64,000 nt of DNA from an uncultured Lachnospiraceae bacterium (GTDB taxonomy: Bacteria > Bacillota > Clostridia > Lachnospirales > Lachnospiraceae): assembly GCA_910579865.1 (NCBI GenBank), contig CAJTXA010000011.1, positions 1 through 64,000 of the forward strand. The letters run 5' to 3'. This document shows positions 23,763 through 32,307 of this stretch, in pieces. A model generated the notes under the pieces. That model was not told the origin of the DNA. It saw nothing but the letters and a program-made list of their open reading frames with translations, and did no database searches. Every line of letters begins with the position of its first letter. The first letter of the stretch is position 1. The translations under genes and the position numbers were made by a program.

Positions 23763-23782
23763 TTAGTATAACAGCTCCTTGA
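23763..23782 (+). repeat. Direct repeat, left copy, flanking the ATPase segment
   Basis: TTAGTATAACAGCTCCTTGA matches the copy at 25384-25403 (TTAGTATAACAGATACTTGA) at 17 of 20 positions. The two copies bracket the AAA-ATPase gene. The same bases also form the right arm of the outer inverted repeat around the IS3 element. Confidence 0.5.
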
Positions 23783-23894
23783 TTTATTAGAATAAGGGAT
23801 AGTGTAACTTTATTTGGGGAATTAAAAGAAAATCGCCAAATTCTTCCGTCTGTTCGTCCACCTGTGCATAGTGAAAATAGATACGATTTCGAAT

Positions 23895-25190
23895 TTAGAT
23901 ACAAAATGTTGCATAGAGAGGAACAATCTTTTTATTGTCCTCAAATGCAAAGTTTTTCGCCGAGAGCTTGATAGCATAGGCAGGCTTGTAGGTGTCCATA
24001 TAAACCTTTAAGCTCTTTGCTCTGGTGTTGTCGGCTGACTTGACCTCAATCGGAATAAGCTGACCATCACGCAGAATAACAAAATCAATTTCAGCTCCAC
24101 GCTTGGACTCCCAATAGTAGGTATTATAACCGTTGATAGAAAGCTGCACATTGACATAGTTTTCAGCCATACCGCCCTTGAAGTCATTAAGCTCCTCAAC
24201 CATATAGAGAATATCGTTTGCCGCTAAATCTTTTTTGGCACAGAGCAATCCCAAATCCGATACATAAATCTTGAATGCATCAATATCACGGTAGTTTTCC
24301 AACGGCTTTTTGATTTGTTCCACCTTGTAGACCTGTGATACGATACCGGACAGGCAGAGCCATTCAATCGCATTTTCAAATTCGGAAGCCCGTCCGCCTT
24401 TTTTAATCAGCTTATACTGAAAATGGGTATTCTTCTTTGAGAGCTGAACGGTAATATTGTCATAGGCAAGTCTGGTTTTCTTGATTTCGTTCAAGTTATT
24501 ATACTTGCTCATATCATTAAGATAGCTTGCAAGAATAGTATCCTGTGTATGACGGACAAGGATATAATCCTTTGTTTCGGCAAACTGCATCACACACTCT
24601 GGCATACCACCTACAACAAGATACTGTCGGTAGAACTGCATTGCCGCATTGTGCAATGCGGACGGCATCGGGCTGTCTGTTTCAAAGCATTTCTTAATTT
24701 GCTCCACAATAGCATTTTCGCCCATTGCAAGCATAAATTCCTCCATATCCATAGGATAGAGGGTTTTCATATCCACCTTACCGACAGGGAACGAAAATTT
24801 TGCCCTGTTGACCGCTACACCAAGCAGACTGCCTGCCACGATAATATGATAGTCTGGAGCATCTTCACAAAAATATTTCAGAGAAGTCAATGCCCTTTCG
24901 CAAAGCTGTACTTCGTCAAATACAATCAGCGTTTTTTCCTTTACGATAGTCTGACCTGCGATATGAGATAAAATAGGTATCAGATAATCGGGACTGATGT
25001 TTTCCTCAAAGGTTTCATTCAGCTTTGGATTGGTTTCAAAGTTAAAATATGCTACATTTTCATAAGTCTTACGCCCAAATTCCAGAATAGAGTAGGTTTT
25101 GCCAACCTGTCTTGCTCCCTGCAAAATAAGGGGCTTACGGTGTTCGCCTTCTTTCCACGTTTCTAAAAAGCTCATAATTTTTCTATACAT
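23895..25190 (-). CDS. AAA-family ATPase with DUF4143 domain
   Basis: The 431-residue protein has a Walker A motif in LQGARQVGKTYS near residue 28, Walker B in LIVFDEVQLC and a sensor in HIIVAGSLLGVAV. The C-terminal DUF4143 part contains SDLGLLCAKKDL and the nuclease-like core EIDFVILRDGQLIPIEVKS. Such ATPases are widespread in anaerobes, often as mobile or selfish genes; their role is unknown. ATG 25190 follows GGAGG. It is clearly more GC-rich than its flanks and is bracketed by direct repeats, so recent acquisition is likely. Confidence 0.88.
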   Translation of the reverse strand: MYRKIMSFLETWKEGEHRKPLILQGARQVGKTYSILEFGRKTYENVAYFNFETNPKLNETFEENISPDYLIPILSHIAGQTIVKEKTLIVFDEVQLCERALTSLKYFCEDAPDYHIIVAGSLLGVAVNRAKFSFPVGKVDMKTLYPMDMEEFMLAMGENAIVEQIKKCFETDSPMPSALHNAAMQFYRQYLVVGGMPECVMQFAETKDYILVRHTQDTILASYLNDMSKYNNLNEIKKTRLAYDNITVQLSKKNTHFQYKLIKKGGRASEFENAIEWLCLSGIVSQVYKVEQIKKPLENYRDIDAFKIYVSDLGLLCAKKDLAANDILYMVEELNDFKGGMAENYVNVQLSINGYNTYYWESKRGAEIDFVILRDGQLIPIEVKSADNTRAKSLKVYMDTYKPAYAIKLSAKNFAFEDNKKIVPLYATFCI

Positions 25191-25227
25191 AATCAGTCCT
25201 CCATTCAATGTAATGAACATAGTATAT

Positions 25228-25256
25228 AGTATAACGAATTATCATGTAAAAATCAA
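25228..25256 (-). promoter_or_regulatory. Promoter of the AAA-ATPase gene
   Basis: On the minus strand, TTGATT (25256-25251), a 17-base spacer and TATACT (25233-25228) lie about 40 bases before the start codon. The remaining AT-rich stretch up to 25426 holds only the right direct repeat. Confidence 0.6.
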
Positions 25257-25383
25257 TAAATTTTACTTGAATATTTACACTAATTTACATGAATATTTTT
25301 AATAACTTCTCAAAATTCGACATGAATATCGTTTTTTTCTACACCTTATACCCCCACAAACTTGATTGTATGGCAAATACAAA

Positions 25384-25403
25384 TTAGTATAACAGATACT
25401 TGA
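25384..25403 (+). repeat. Direct repeat, right copy, flanking the ATPase segment
   Basis: This is the partner of the repeat at 23763-23782, identical over its first 12 bases and again over CTTGA at the end. Confidence 0.5.
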
Positions 25404-25426
25404 CAGGAAATTGAAAATTAAGTAAT

Positions 25427-25762
25427 ATGGCTACAGAAATTGCAGGAAATTGTTTTATAAAAATAAGAAAGAAGGGGATACGTCTGAATGAAAAAGAATT
25501 ACTAGAGATTATTAAAAAAGGGGAATGCCATATAACTGAGTTTAAAAAATCCACAACCGACATTACAAAAGATGTTTATGAAAGCATTTGTGCATTTTCT
25601 AACAGAGATGGTGGGCATATTAATGTTAATAAAATGTATCCGCCATTGTTTTTAACACCAATAGAATATGAAATAATCATGTGTGGTTATCTATGGATGA
25701 TGAAGATATTGTTAGAAAAAAATAAATTACTTTATACAATACCAAAAAAAACCAAAAAGTAA
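25427..25762 (+). pseudogene. Broken AlbA_2/Schlafen-type transcription regulator
   Basis: The frame contains the start of an AlbA_2 DNA-binding domain (LLEIIKKGECHITEFKKS, then SICAFSNRDGGHI). Intact members continue through a long loop before the INN...YPPLFL segment. Here the sequence jumps from GGHI straight to NVNKMYPPLFLTPIEYE, and the rest of the protein is lost, leaving 111 codons instead of several hundred. The ATG at 25427 is unlikely to be the original start. It lies beside the right-hand direct repeat and looks like debris. Confidence 0.6.
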
Positions 25763-25923
25763 ATTGCAGAAGTATAAAACGAAATCATAAATAAACGGAA
25801 AGTGATAAGATGATTTTGTTTTTAAATTGTGGTATGATAGAGAAGAATTAAAGAGTAAATTTTTAGACATTTGGACAAGTTATGGTATCATATATATAGA
25901 AAAGAATTATGGGAGGTACAAGT

Positions 25924-26175
25924 ATGGAAGAATTTAATTTGGAACAGATGAAGCAGGTGGACATTCGTACCATAGATCGAGAGGAACTGGTTGATATTCG
26001 AGATGTAAAAATTGATGAAACATTACCACAAGAGCAACGTTTTGTTGAATTTGTAAGACAAATAAAAAATCCTTATTGTTATAAATGCGGAAAAGCTGTG
26101 GTTAAAATTAGTTTTTCTGATACAGAAATTACATTGGAAGAACGGTTGGAACATTATTTAAAAAGTCTTTTATAA
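25924..26175 (+). CDS. DUF6870-like small protein upstream of recombinase
   Basis: The 83-residue protein contains VDIRTIDREELVDIRDVKID and a CYKCGKAVVKISFSDTE segment with one CxxC pair, which could bind a metal but has only two cysteines. Similar small proteins are often found just before large serine recombinases on clostridial mobile elements, and one follows here after 18 bases. ATG 25924 has GGGAGG seven bases upstream; the ATG at 25909 contains that binding site. The DUF assignment is from memory. Confidence 0.6.
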   Translation: MEEFNLEQMKQVDIRTIDREELVDIRDVKIDETLPQEQRFVEFVRQIKNPYCYKCGKAVVKISFSDTEITLEERLEHYLKSLL

Positions 26176-26193
26176 TAGGGAGAGTGGGAATAA

Positions 26194-27786
26194 ATGGGGG
26201 AGTTAGAAGAACAAAAAGCTTATAATGCAGCAATTTATGTTCGATTATCAAGAGAAGATAAAGAAAAGAAAGAAAGTAATAGTATTGGAAATCAAAAAGA
26301 GTTAATTCGAAATTTTTTGGAGAAACAGCTAGATATAGTTATAGTAGGAGAGTATGTAGATGATGGGTATAGTGGGGTAGATTTTGTGAGACCTTCTTTT
26401 CAGCGTATGATACAAGATATAAAGAAAGGTTTTGTAAATTGTGTTGTAGTAAAGGATTTGTCTAGATTTGGACGAAATTTTATAGAAACTGGACGCTATT
26501 TGGAACAAATTTTCCCATTATGGGGTGTTCGTTTTATTGCGATTTGTGATGGAATTGATAGTGGTCAGGGATTTTCTTCAAAAGAGAGAATTTTAATTCC
26601 TTTTAAAAATCTAATTAATGATGCATATTCTCATGATATTTCCATTAAAATTCGAAGTCAACTTGAAATTAAACGAAAAAAGGGGGAGTTTATTGGTTCT
26701 TTTGCTGTTTATGGTTATAAAAAGGCAGCAGAGGATCGGCATAAATTAGTAATTGATGAGTATGCAGCTAGTGTAGTTCAAGATATTTTTAAATGGAAAT
26801 TGCAGGGGATTAGTCAGCAGAGAATAGCAGATCGGCTAAATGAGCGTGGGGAGTTATCTCCAATGGAGTATAAGCGATTTTGTGGATTGGCATATCAATC
26901 TGGTTTTCAGGTGAATTTGCAGGCGAAATGGTCTGCTGTTACGGTGGGGCGTATTCTCTGTAATGAATATTATATTGGTACATTAGTACAAGGAAAACGG
27001 ACAACTCCAAATCATAAAGTAAAAAAGGTGATACAAAAACCAAAAGAAGAATGGGTAAGAGTAGAAAATCATCATCCACCTGTGATTGAGCGAGAAGATT
27101 TTTTTGTTGTTAGGAAGTTGTTATTACAAGATACTCGTGTTGCACCAAAAAAACAAAAGGTTTATTTGTTTTCTGGTTTGTTGTTTTGTGGAGATTGTGG
27201 ACAAAATATGGTACGAAATAGTGTAAAACGAAATGGAAAAAATTATATTTATAATATGTGTGGTAGGAATCGTACACATTTAGGTTGTTCTAGTCACCGG
27301 ATTAGAGATTGCTTGTTAGAACAAGCTATTTTTCTTACAATAAGGCAGCAGATTTTTTCTATGGTTGCTATGGAGCCTATTTTTACTTTATTAGAAGCTT
27401 TTTCAAAACAAACTGAATTGGAAAAGATAGAACAAAGACTTTTAGAAAAACAGAAAGAAGCAGAAAGATATTTTAAATTGCAACAAGCTTTAGAAAAAGC
27501 AAAAAGAGAAAATTTATTAGATCAAATAGAAAGTATGGAATTAGAAAAAATATATAAGGAAAAATTAAAAGCGGTAAAAGAAGCAAAAAAAAAATTAGGA
27601 AAAGAAAAGGAAAATTTATTGCAGAATCAAAGGAAAGGATTGTCGAAAATCCAGCAATTTCAAAAGATACAGAATATAATGGAATTGACACATGATAGTT
27701 TAGTCTATTTAATTGAAAAAATTGATATTTATGAAGGAAATCGAATTCAAATTCAGTTTCGTTATAAAGATAGCTATTTAATGTAA
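26194..27786 (+). CDS. Large serine recombinase
   Basis: This is a site-specific integrase of the large resolvase type, 530 residues long. It has an N-terminal catalytic domain (residues about 10-160) with the nucleophile serine in YVRLSREDKE and the VVKDLSRFGRNFIETGRYLE arginine motif, a recombinase domain (about 170-300), and a zinc ribbon (CGDCG ... CGRN ... GCSSH, about 330-370). A long Lys/Glu coiled coil follows at 410-490. It looks intact. It probably mobilised an element here, but only the DUF6870 gene remains near it. Confidence 0.93.
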   Translation: MGELEEQKAYNAAIYVRLSREDKEKKESNSIGNQKELIRNFLEKQLDIVIVGEYVDDGYSGVDFVRPSFQRMIQDIKKGFVNCVVVKDLSRFGRNFIETGRYLEQIFPLWGVRFIAICDGIDSGQGFSSKERILIPFKNLINDAYSHDISIKIRSQLEIKRKKGEFIGSFAVYGYKKAAEDRHKLVIDEYAASVVQDIFKWKLQGISQQRIADRLNERGELSPMEYKRFCGLAYQSGFQVNLQAKWSAVTVGRILCNEYYIGTLVQGKRTTPNHKVKKVIQKPKEEWVRVENHHPPVIEREDFFVVRKLLLQDTRVAPKKQKVYLFSGLLFCGDCGQNMVRNSVKRNGKNYIYNMCGRNRTHLGCSSHRIRDCLLEQAIFLTIRQQIFSMVAMEPIFTLLEAFSKQTELEKIEQRLLEKQKEAERYFKLQQALEKAKRENLLDQIESMELEKIYKEKLKAVKEAKKKLGKEKENLLQNQRKGLSKIQQFQKIQNIMELTHDSLVYLIEKIDIYEGNRIQIQFRYKDSYLM

Positions 27787-27796
27787 AAATAATTTA

Positions 27797-27846
27797 AACT
27801 ATGCGCTAAACATATATTTCACGCAGAGTTATAAAGATATTTTTAC
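27797..27846 (+). terminator. Weak hairpin after the serine recombinase gene
   Basis: AACTATGCG (27797-27805) and CGCAGAGTT (27822-27830) pair with one mismatch, and a T-rich tract follows at about 27840. The strength is doubtful. Confidence 0.35.
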
Positions 27847-27937
27847 TATAAAATCGTTCTATTTCAGCAATATTTTTATGCATTTTTCACTACCCTACTG
27901 CTGCCATTGCTTTTAAAATTTAAGAGGAAAACAGAAA

Positions 27938-28981
27938 ATGAATTATAAATATCATGAAGAAGAATCGAAAAAGAATATTTTAAAATTACGCCAAAAATTA
28001 AAAGAACTTCCTGTTTATTGTAAAGATTTTATTTTAAATTTAGAAACAACAACTACAACTAGAACTAGATTAGGATATCTTCAAGACATACAGACATTTT
28101 TTCATTTTTTATTAGAGATGAATCCAAGTTTTAAAAATAAAACCATCAATGAAATTACACTAAATGATTTAGAACAATTAACCATCTCTGATATGGACGA
28201 ATATATGTCTTGGTTAGATCTTTATTATAATGGAGAAAAAGAAAATCAAAATCGAAATCCTGGAAAATATAGAAAGATATCTTCTCTTCGTACTTTTTAT
28301 AGTTATTTTTGTAAAGTAGAGCGAATAAAAAATAATCCAGCTATTTTAGCCAAGACACCAAAGCTTCCAGAACATGATATTATTATCTTGGAACCAAATG
28401 AAGTAGCAGAAATAATTGATTACGCTGAATCTGGAGAAAAGCTTACCAAAGCACAAAAACGTTATGCTCCTCTAACTCGGCTTCGAGATGTTGCTATTTT
28501 AGTTTTATTATTAGGTACAGGAATTCGTGTATCAGAGTGTGTTGGATTAGATTTAAGTCATTTTGATTTTAAAAATAATACATTTACTGTGATTCGAAAA
28601 GGAGGAAAAGAAAATCGAATTTATTTTGGAGAAGAAGTTCGCTGTGCCCTTCTCGATTATTTAGAAGAAGGTCGTCCCCTTTTAAAACCTTCTAAAGAAG
28701 AAACGGCGCTCTTTCTTTCTATTCAACACAAACGAATTTCCGTCCGTGCAGTTCAAGATTTAGTAAAAAAATATGGAAATATGCTTGGAACCAATAAATC
28801 TATTTCTCCACATAAACTTCGTCATACATTTGGTACGAATATTTATCAAGAAACAGGGGGCGATATTTATGCGGCAGCAGAATTGTTAGGACATTCTTCA
28901 ATTGAAACAACAAGAAAACACTATGCAAAATTCTCAAATGAACGAAAAAAACAACTTTCTAATATTGTAAAATTAAGATAA
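27938..28981 (+). CDS. Xer-like tyrosine recombinase
   Basis: The 347-residue protein has an N-terminal SAM-like core-binding domain (residues about 25-130) and a catalytic domain. All catalytic residues are visible: Arg197 in GTGIRVSE, Lys in RKGGKEN (221-224), His292 and Arg295 in PHKLRHTFGT, His319 in LLGHSS and the nucleophile Tyr329 in RKHYAKF. It is longer than XerC/D (about 300) and similar in size to single-recombinase XerS. It could resolve chromosome dimers or serve a mobile element. It has its own terminator. Confidence 0.88.
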   Translation: MNYKYHEEESKKNILKLRQKLKELPVYCKDFILNLETTTTTRTRLGYLQDIQTFFHFLLEMNPSFKNKTINEITLNDLEQLTISDMDEYMSWLDLYYNGEKENQNRNPGKYRKISSLRTFYSYFCKVERIKNNPAILAKTPKLPEHDIIILEPNEVAEIIDYAESGEKLTKAQKRYAPLTRLRDVAILVLLLGTGIRVSECVGLDLSHFDFKNNTFTVIRKGGKENRIYFGEEVRCALLDYLEEGRPLLKPSKEETALFLSIQHKRISVRAVQDLVKKYGNMLGTNKSISPHKLRHTFGTNIYQETGGDIYAAAELLGHSSIETTRKHYAKFSNERKKQLSNIVKLR

Positions 28982-28986
28982 TTAAC

Positions 28987-29031
28987 AAAAACCGAGAGAA
29001 AATCAAAAGATATGATTTCTCTCGGTTTTTA
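28987..29031 (+). terminator. Terminator of the tyrosine recombinase gene
   Basis: AAAAACCGAGAGAAA (from 28987) pairs with TTTCTCTCGGTTTTT (29016-29030). The A and T flanks make it suitable for both converging genes. Confidence 0.85.
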
Positions 29032-29062
29032 GTCATTGTTCATGAATAATATGATTTTTCTA

Positions 29063-29929
29063 CTATTTTACAATGCTTGTTGTCCATGCTATTGTATCAT
29101 ACTCAACTTCTTCTGTTTCAATAGATACCACCTCTTCACTTAGATTGTCTAGTGCGGATTCTGTTATTTTCTGCGAAGTATCTGTGATTAATCCTAAAAA
29201 CATCTGATCATACCGTGAGAAAGACATATTGACTATTTCTCCGTTCTCGCCAATAACATCTACTGTAATAGTCGGATCGTTTCCGGAATATCCCTGACAA
29301 TTGTATACTACCCTGTCTACTGGACTATTCATCAGTTTATATTCCTCCACTTTCTTTTGAGCAAGTTCTGCATACAGAAAATAGTCTTTTTCTAGTGCGG
29401 CATCATAGTCAAGTGAAACACTTACATCTAATGGTCTATCGTGACAAATATTGAAAAGTTCTCCTGTCACAGCATCTATCATATATGTCCATCTTGTACT
29501 CTCAGGCTTTTGCTCTTTTTGAAACAAAACATCTCCTGACCAAAAAGCCCGAGGAAATGTTGCAGTTCCTGGATAATAATGCATGTATACATAAGCCCCC
29601 TCTAAATCCAGTCCGAAAATATTCTTCAGATATTGATTTCCTGCCTCCGCTGCTTCTTCCATTGTCAGATCTGTATCCGTAGGCGTTCCAGTATTCAAAC
29701 TGTCCATACTTACGAAATAATTTATTTTTTCACCATTCTTTTCTTTTACTTCTGATTTTGACAACTCTGTTTCCATACCGCCCGAAACCTGATAACTGGT
29801 CGGAACTTTCCCCACCTTTTTATTATTTGCAGCTAAAGTCATTTCTGCTGCCGAATTAAAAAGTAAAGTACCTGCGCTAATAATGGCAAATGTTGCCGCT
29901 GTCAATTTTAAAATGTTTTTTTGTTTCAT
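29063..29929 (-). CDS. Exported protein of unknown function
   Basis: The 288-residue protein has a signal peptide (KNILKLTAATFAIISAGTLLF, with AEMTLAANN as a likely cleavage region). The mature domain includes LTMEEAAEAGNQYLKNIFGLDLEG and RWTYMIDAVTGELFNI, which resemble the PepSY-like modules of exported clostridial proteins; no firm family is assigned. It lies 128 bases downstream of a sensor kinase gene, so it may be a target or accessory of that system. GGAAT precedes the ATG. Confidence 0.72.
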   Translation of the reverse strand: MKQKNILKLTAATFAIISAGTLLFNSAAEMTLAANNKKVGKVPTSYQVSGGMETELSKSEVKEKNGEKINYFVSMDSLNTGTPTDTDLTMEEAAEAGNQYLKNIFGLDLEGAYVYMHYYPGTATFPRAFWSGDVLFQKEQKPESTRWTYMIDAVTGELFNICHDRPLDVSVSLDYDAALEKDYFLYAELAQKKVEEYKLMNSPVDRVVYNCQGYSGNDPTITVDVIGENGEIVNMSFSRYDQMFLGLITDTSQKITESALDNLSEEVVSIETEEVEYDTIAWTTSIVK

Positions 29930-30057
29930 AGTAAAATTCCTTTCTGATTTATATAATTTGTTTTGATAGGTACACTATAAAACCCTTCTGTATCAAAAAA
30001 ATATCAATGTTATTGCGAACTTGTAAAATAATTCAATTTTCCATAAGGATTTTTTCA

Positions 30058-31458
30058 TTACACAGGAAAAGACAGTTTCACAGTTGTTCCTACTCCTGGT
30101 TCAGAAATAAATGACATATCTGCATGATGAATCTGTATAATTTTTTCGCAGATAGCAAGCCCAAGCCCTGATCCGCCAGCGGCACGGCTTCGTGCCTTAT
30201 CAACACGATAAAAAGCCTCTTTTATATGTGATATTTGCTCTATTTCTATGCCAGTCCCATAATCCTTGACCTCTATTATAATAGCAGATTCCTCTGAATA
30301 TGCACAGATACGAATTTCATCCTCCTGCCGGCTTGCTTTAATTGCATTATCAATCAGGTTATTGGTCAGTATCAGAAGTTGTTCCATATTCCCTCTGACA
30401 ACGTAATTTTGAGACAAAACATAAGTCAACCTTATGTTCTTTTCTAATGCTCTCATATACATAATTTTCTCTGATTCTGCAAAAAGTTCTTTTACAGAAC
30501 AATTACTATCTTTCATTTCTTCCCTGCGAAGTAATGCCATATCAAGAAGCTGATATGCCATGTTTTGGAGCCTGCTACACTCTGACATGATAAACTGCGT
30601 ACACTCATAACGTTCTTCTTCTGACATAAGCGCTTTTTGGATATATTCTGCATATCCATAAATCGCAGTCAATGGAATCCGCAGTTCATGGGAAAAGTTA
30701 TCAATAAATTGCTGTTTTTGCTCTGCAGCATCCTCAAGCTGTTTAATCTGATTTTCTATCTGCTCTGCCATAAGATTAAAATTGTGCGCTACACTAGAAG
30801 TTTCATCCTTTCCACGAACCTGGATCCTACTGCTATAATTTCCATTTGCAATCTCTGCAGATGTACTAGAAATCTGCCTTAACGGGCGAAAAATAATATT
30901 CAGGAATTGAAATAGAAAAAATGACATTATAAGTATTACTACAGCCCCTGTAAGAAAAAGAATATTTTTCGTATGACGCCATGTCTGAATCGTATCGCTT
31001 AGGTTCCCAATATACATAAGTCCATAATCCTGCCACGGAGCTGGAAAGCTTCCATAAACGCACAGAACAGGGCAATTTCCATTTTCCATATAAACAATCC
31101 TTTCCTGACTATATCCTGTATCTGGCGGAAAAATCATGTTTTCCTCCGATGTAAATGCAGGACTTTCGTAAATCCATTCCCCTGAAAAAGCCACTGCAAG
31201 TCCATTTCCTTTTCCTTGCAGATACCGTGAATACAAACGCATCAGATTCTCTATATTTTCTTCTACATGATTTCCTCTTTGTTCCAATGCCTGTATATCT
31301 CCAATCAAAGAAGATGCAATGACGTAATGCTCTACCAGGCATTTGTCCCGAACAGCCGAAAGTTTGTCTTTCAATATAACGTTTGAAACAATCAGGATCA
31401 TCGAATTGAAAAATATAATAAAAAGTACCAGTGCAATAAAAAAAATCTTTTTTTTCAT
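30058..31458 (-). CDS. Two-component sensor histidine kinase
   Basis: The 466-residue membrane kinase has one helix at residues about 5-30, an extracytoplasmic sensor segment (about 31-163), a second helix (about 165-190) and HAMP (190-245). HisKA follows with phosphorylated His257 in NFSHELRIPLTAIYGY, then a HATPase domain with N box NLIDNAIKAS, DYGTGI and GGSGLGLAIC. Its ATG overlaps the stop of the response-regulator gene, so the two are translationally coupled. The signal is unknown. Confidence 0.95.
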   Translation of the reverse strand: MKKKIFFIALVLFIIFFNSMILIVSNVILKDKLSAVRDKCLVEHYVIASSLIGDIQALEQRGNHVEENIENLMRLYSRYLQGKGNGLAVAFSGEWIYESPAFTSEENMIFPPDTGYSQERIVYMENGNCPVLCVYGSFPAPWQDYGLMYIGNLSDTIQTWRHTKNILFLTGAVVILIMSFFLFQFLNIIFRPLRQISSTSAEIANGNYSSRIQVRGKDETSSVAHNFNLMAEQIENQIKQLEDAAEQKQQFIDNFSHELRIPLTAIYGYAEYIQKALMSEEERYECTQFIMSECSRLQNMAYQLLDMALLRREEMKDSNCSVKELFAESEKIMYMRALEKNIRLTYVLSQNYVVRGNMEQLLILTNNLIDNAIKASRQEDEIRICAYSEESAIIIEVKDYGTGIEIEQISHIKEAFYRVDKARSRAAGGSGLGLAICEKIIQIHHADMSFISEPGVGTTVKLSFPV

Positions 31459-32108
31459 TTGTGAACCTCCAATCGGTATCCCAGTTTATAGACTGTCCGG
31501 ATCTGATTTTCCAAATGCAGTTTATGGCGCAATCTCTGAATATGAACATCTACTGTACGGGTACCTCCATCAAAATCATATCCCCATACCATGTCCAACA
31601 GCTTTTCTCTAGAAAGAGCAATGTTCCGATTCCTAATTAGTACCTCCAATAGTTCATATTCTTTGGGTGTACATTCAACAACTGTTCCATTTAGAAAAAC
31701 CTGATGTCTGTTAAAATCACATTTTAGCTCACCCATCGTAAATTCTGACTCAACTTTTTTTGTTCGCCGTAGTACTGCCTCCACCCTTGCAGCGAGTTCC
31801 AACATTTGAAACGGTTTTGTCAGATAATCATCTGCCCCCATAGCTAGACCTTTTAGCTTGTCAGTCAATTCACTTTTCGCTGTTAGAAAAATAGTCGGCG
31901 TTCCAAAAGCTCTTTCAAATACCTGATAACCGTCCAACCCTGGAAGCATAATATCCAGCACAACCAAATCAAATTTTTCATTTTCCAGCAATGTAACTGC
32001 AGATAATCCATCGAAAACCTGCGTGCAATGATGCCCTGTAAGGCTTAGATTCCTGCGTATCAATTCATTAATTGACAATTCGTCCTCTACAATTAATATT
32101 TCAGCCAA
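31455..32108 (-). CDS. OmpR-family response regulator
   Basis: The protein of about 217 residues has a receiver domain with acidic pocket VEDE and phospho-acceptor Asp in LVVLDIMLPG, and a C-terminal winged helix (GGTRTVDVHIQRLRHKL). I placed the start at TTG 32108, nine bases after AAAAGGAAG, giving the common MAEILIVEDE opening. A GTG at 32117 directly abuts that binding site. It is the first gene of the kinase operon. The 200 bases upstream contain only the terminator for the converging kdu operon. Confidence 0.95.
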   Translation of the reverse strand: MAEILIVEDELSINELIRRNLSLTGHHCTQVFDGLSAVTLLENEKFDLVVLDIMLPGLDGYQVFERAFGTPTIFLTAKSELTDKLKGLAMGADDYLTKPFQMLELAARVEAVLRRTKKVESEFTMGELKCDFNRHQVFLNGTVVECTPKEYELLEVLIRNRNIALSREKLLDMVWGYDFDGGTRTVDVHIQRLRHKLHLENQIRTVYKLGYRLEVHK

Positions 32109-32201
32109 TTCTTGCACTTCCTTTTCCTATAAAATAATAAAAAGTATATCTTAAAAATGTTTCTAAATTGTAAAATAATCTTAATTCATCCATATTGGTA
32201 T

Positions 32202-32245
32202 GAACAAAAGGCGGTACAGCCCTTGCAATCGGAGCTATACCGCCT
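32202..32245 (-). terminator. Terminator of the kdu operon
   Basis: AGGCGGTACAGC (32209-32220) pairs with GCTATACCGCCT (32234-32245) with one G-U pair. On the minus strand it is followed by TTTTGTTC, 60 bases past the kduD stop. Confidence 0.7.
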
Positions 32246-32307
32246 AATCTGAAATTCTTTTTTCTATTCGTTAAATTCACATAAAAGGGATTTATTTACT
32301 TTTCTAT

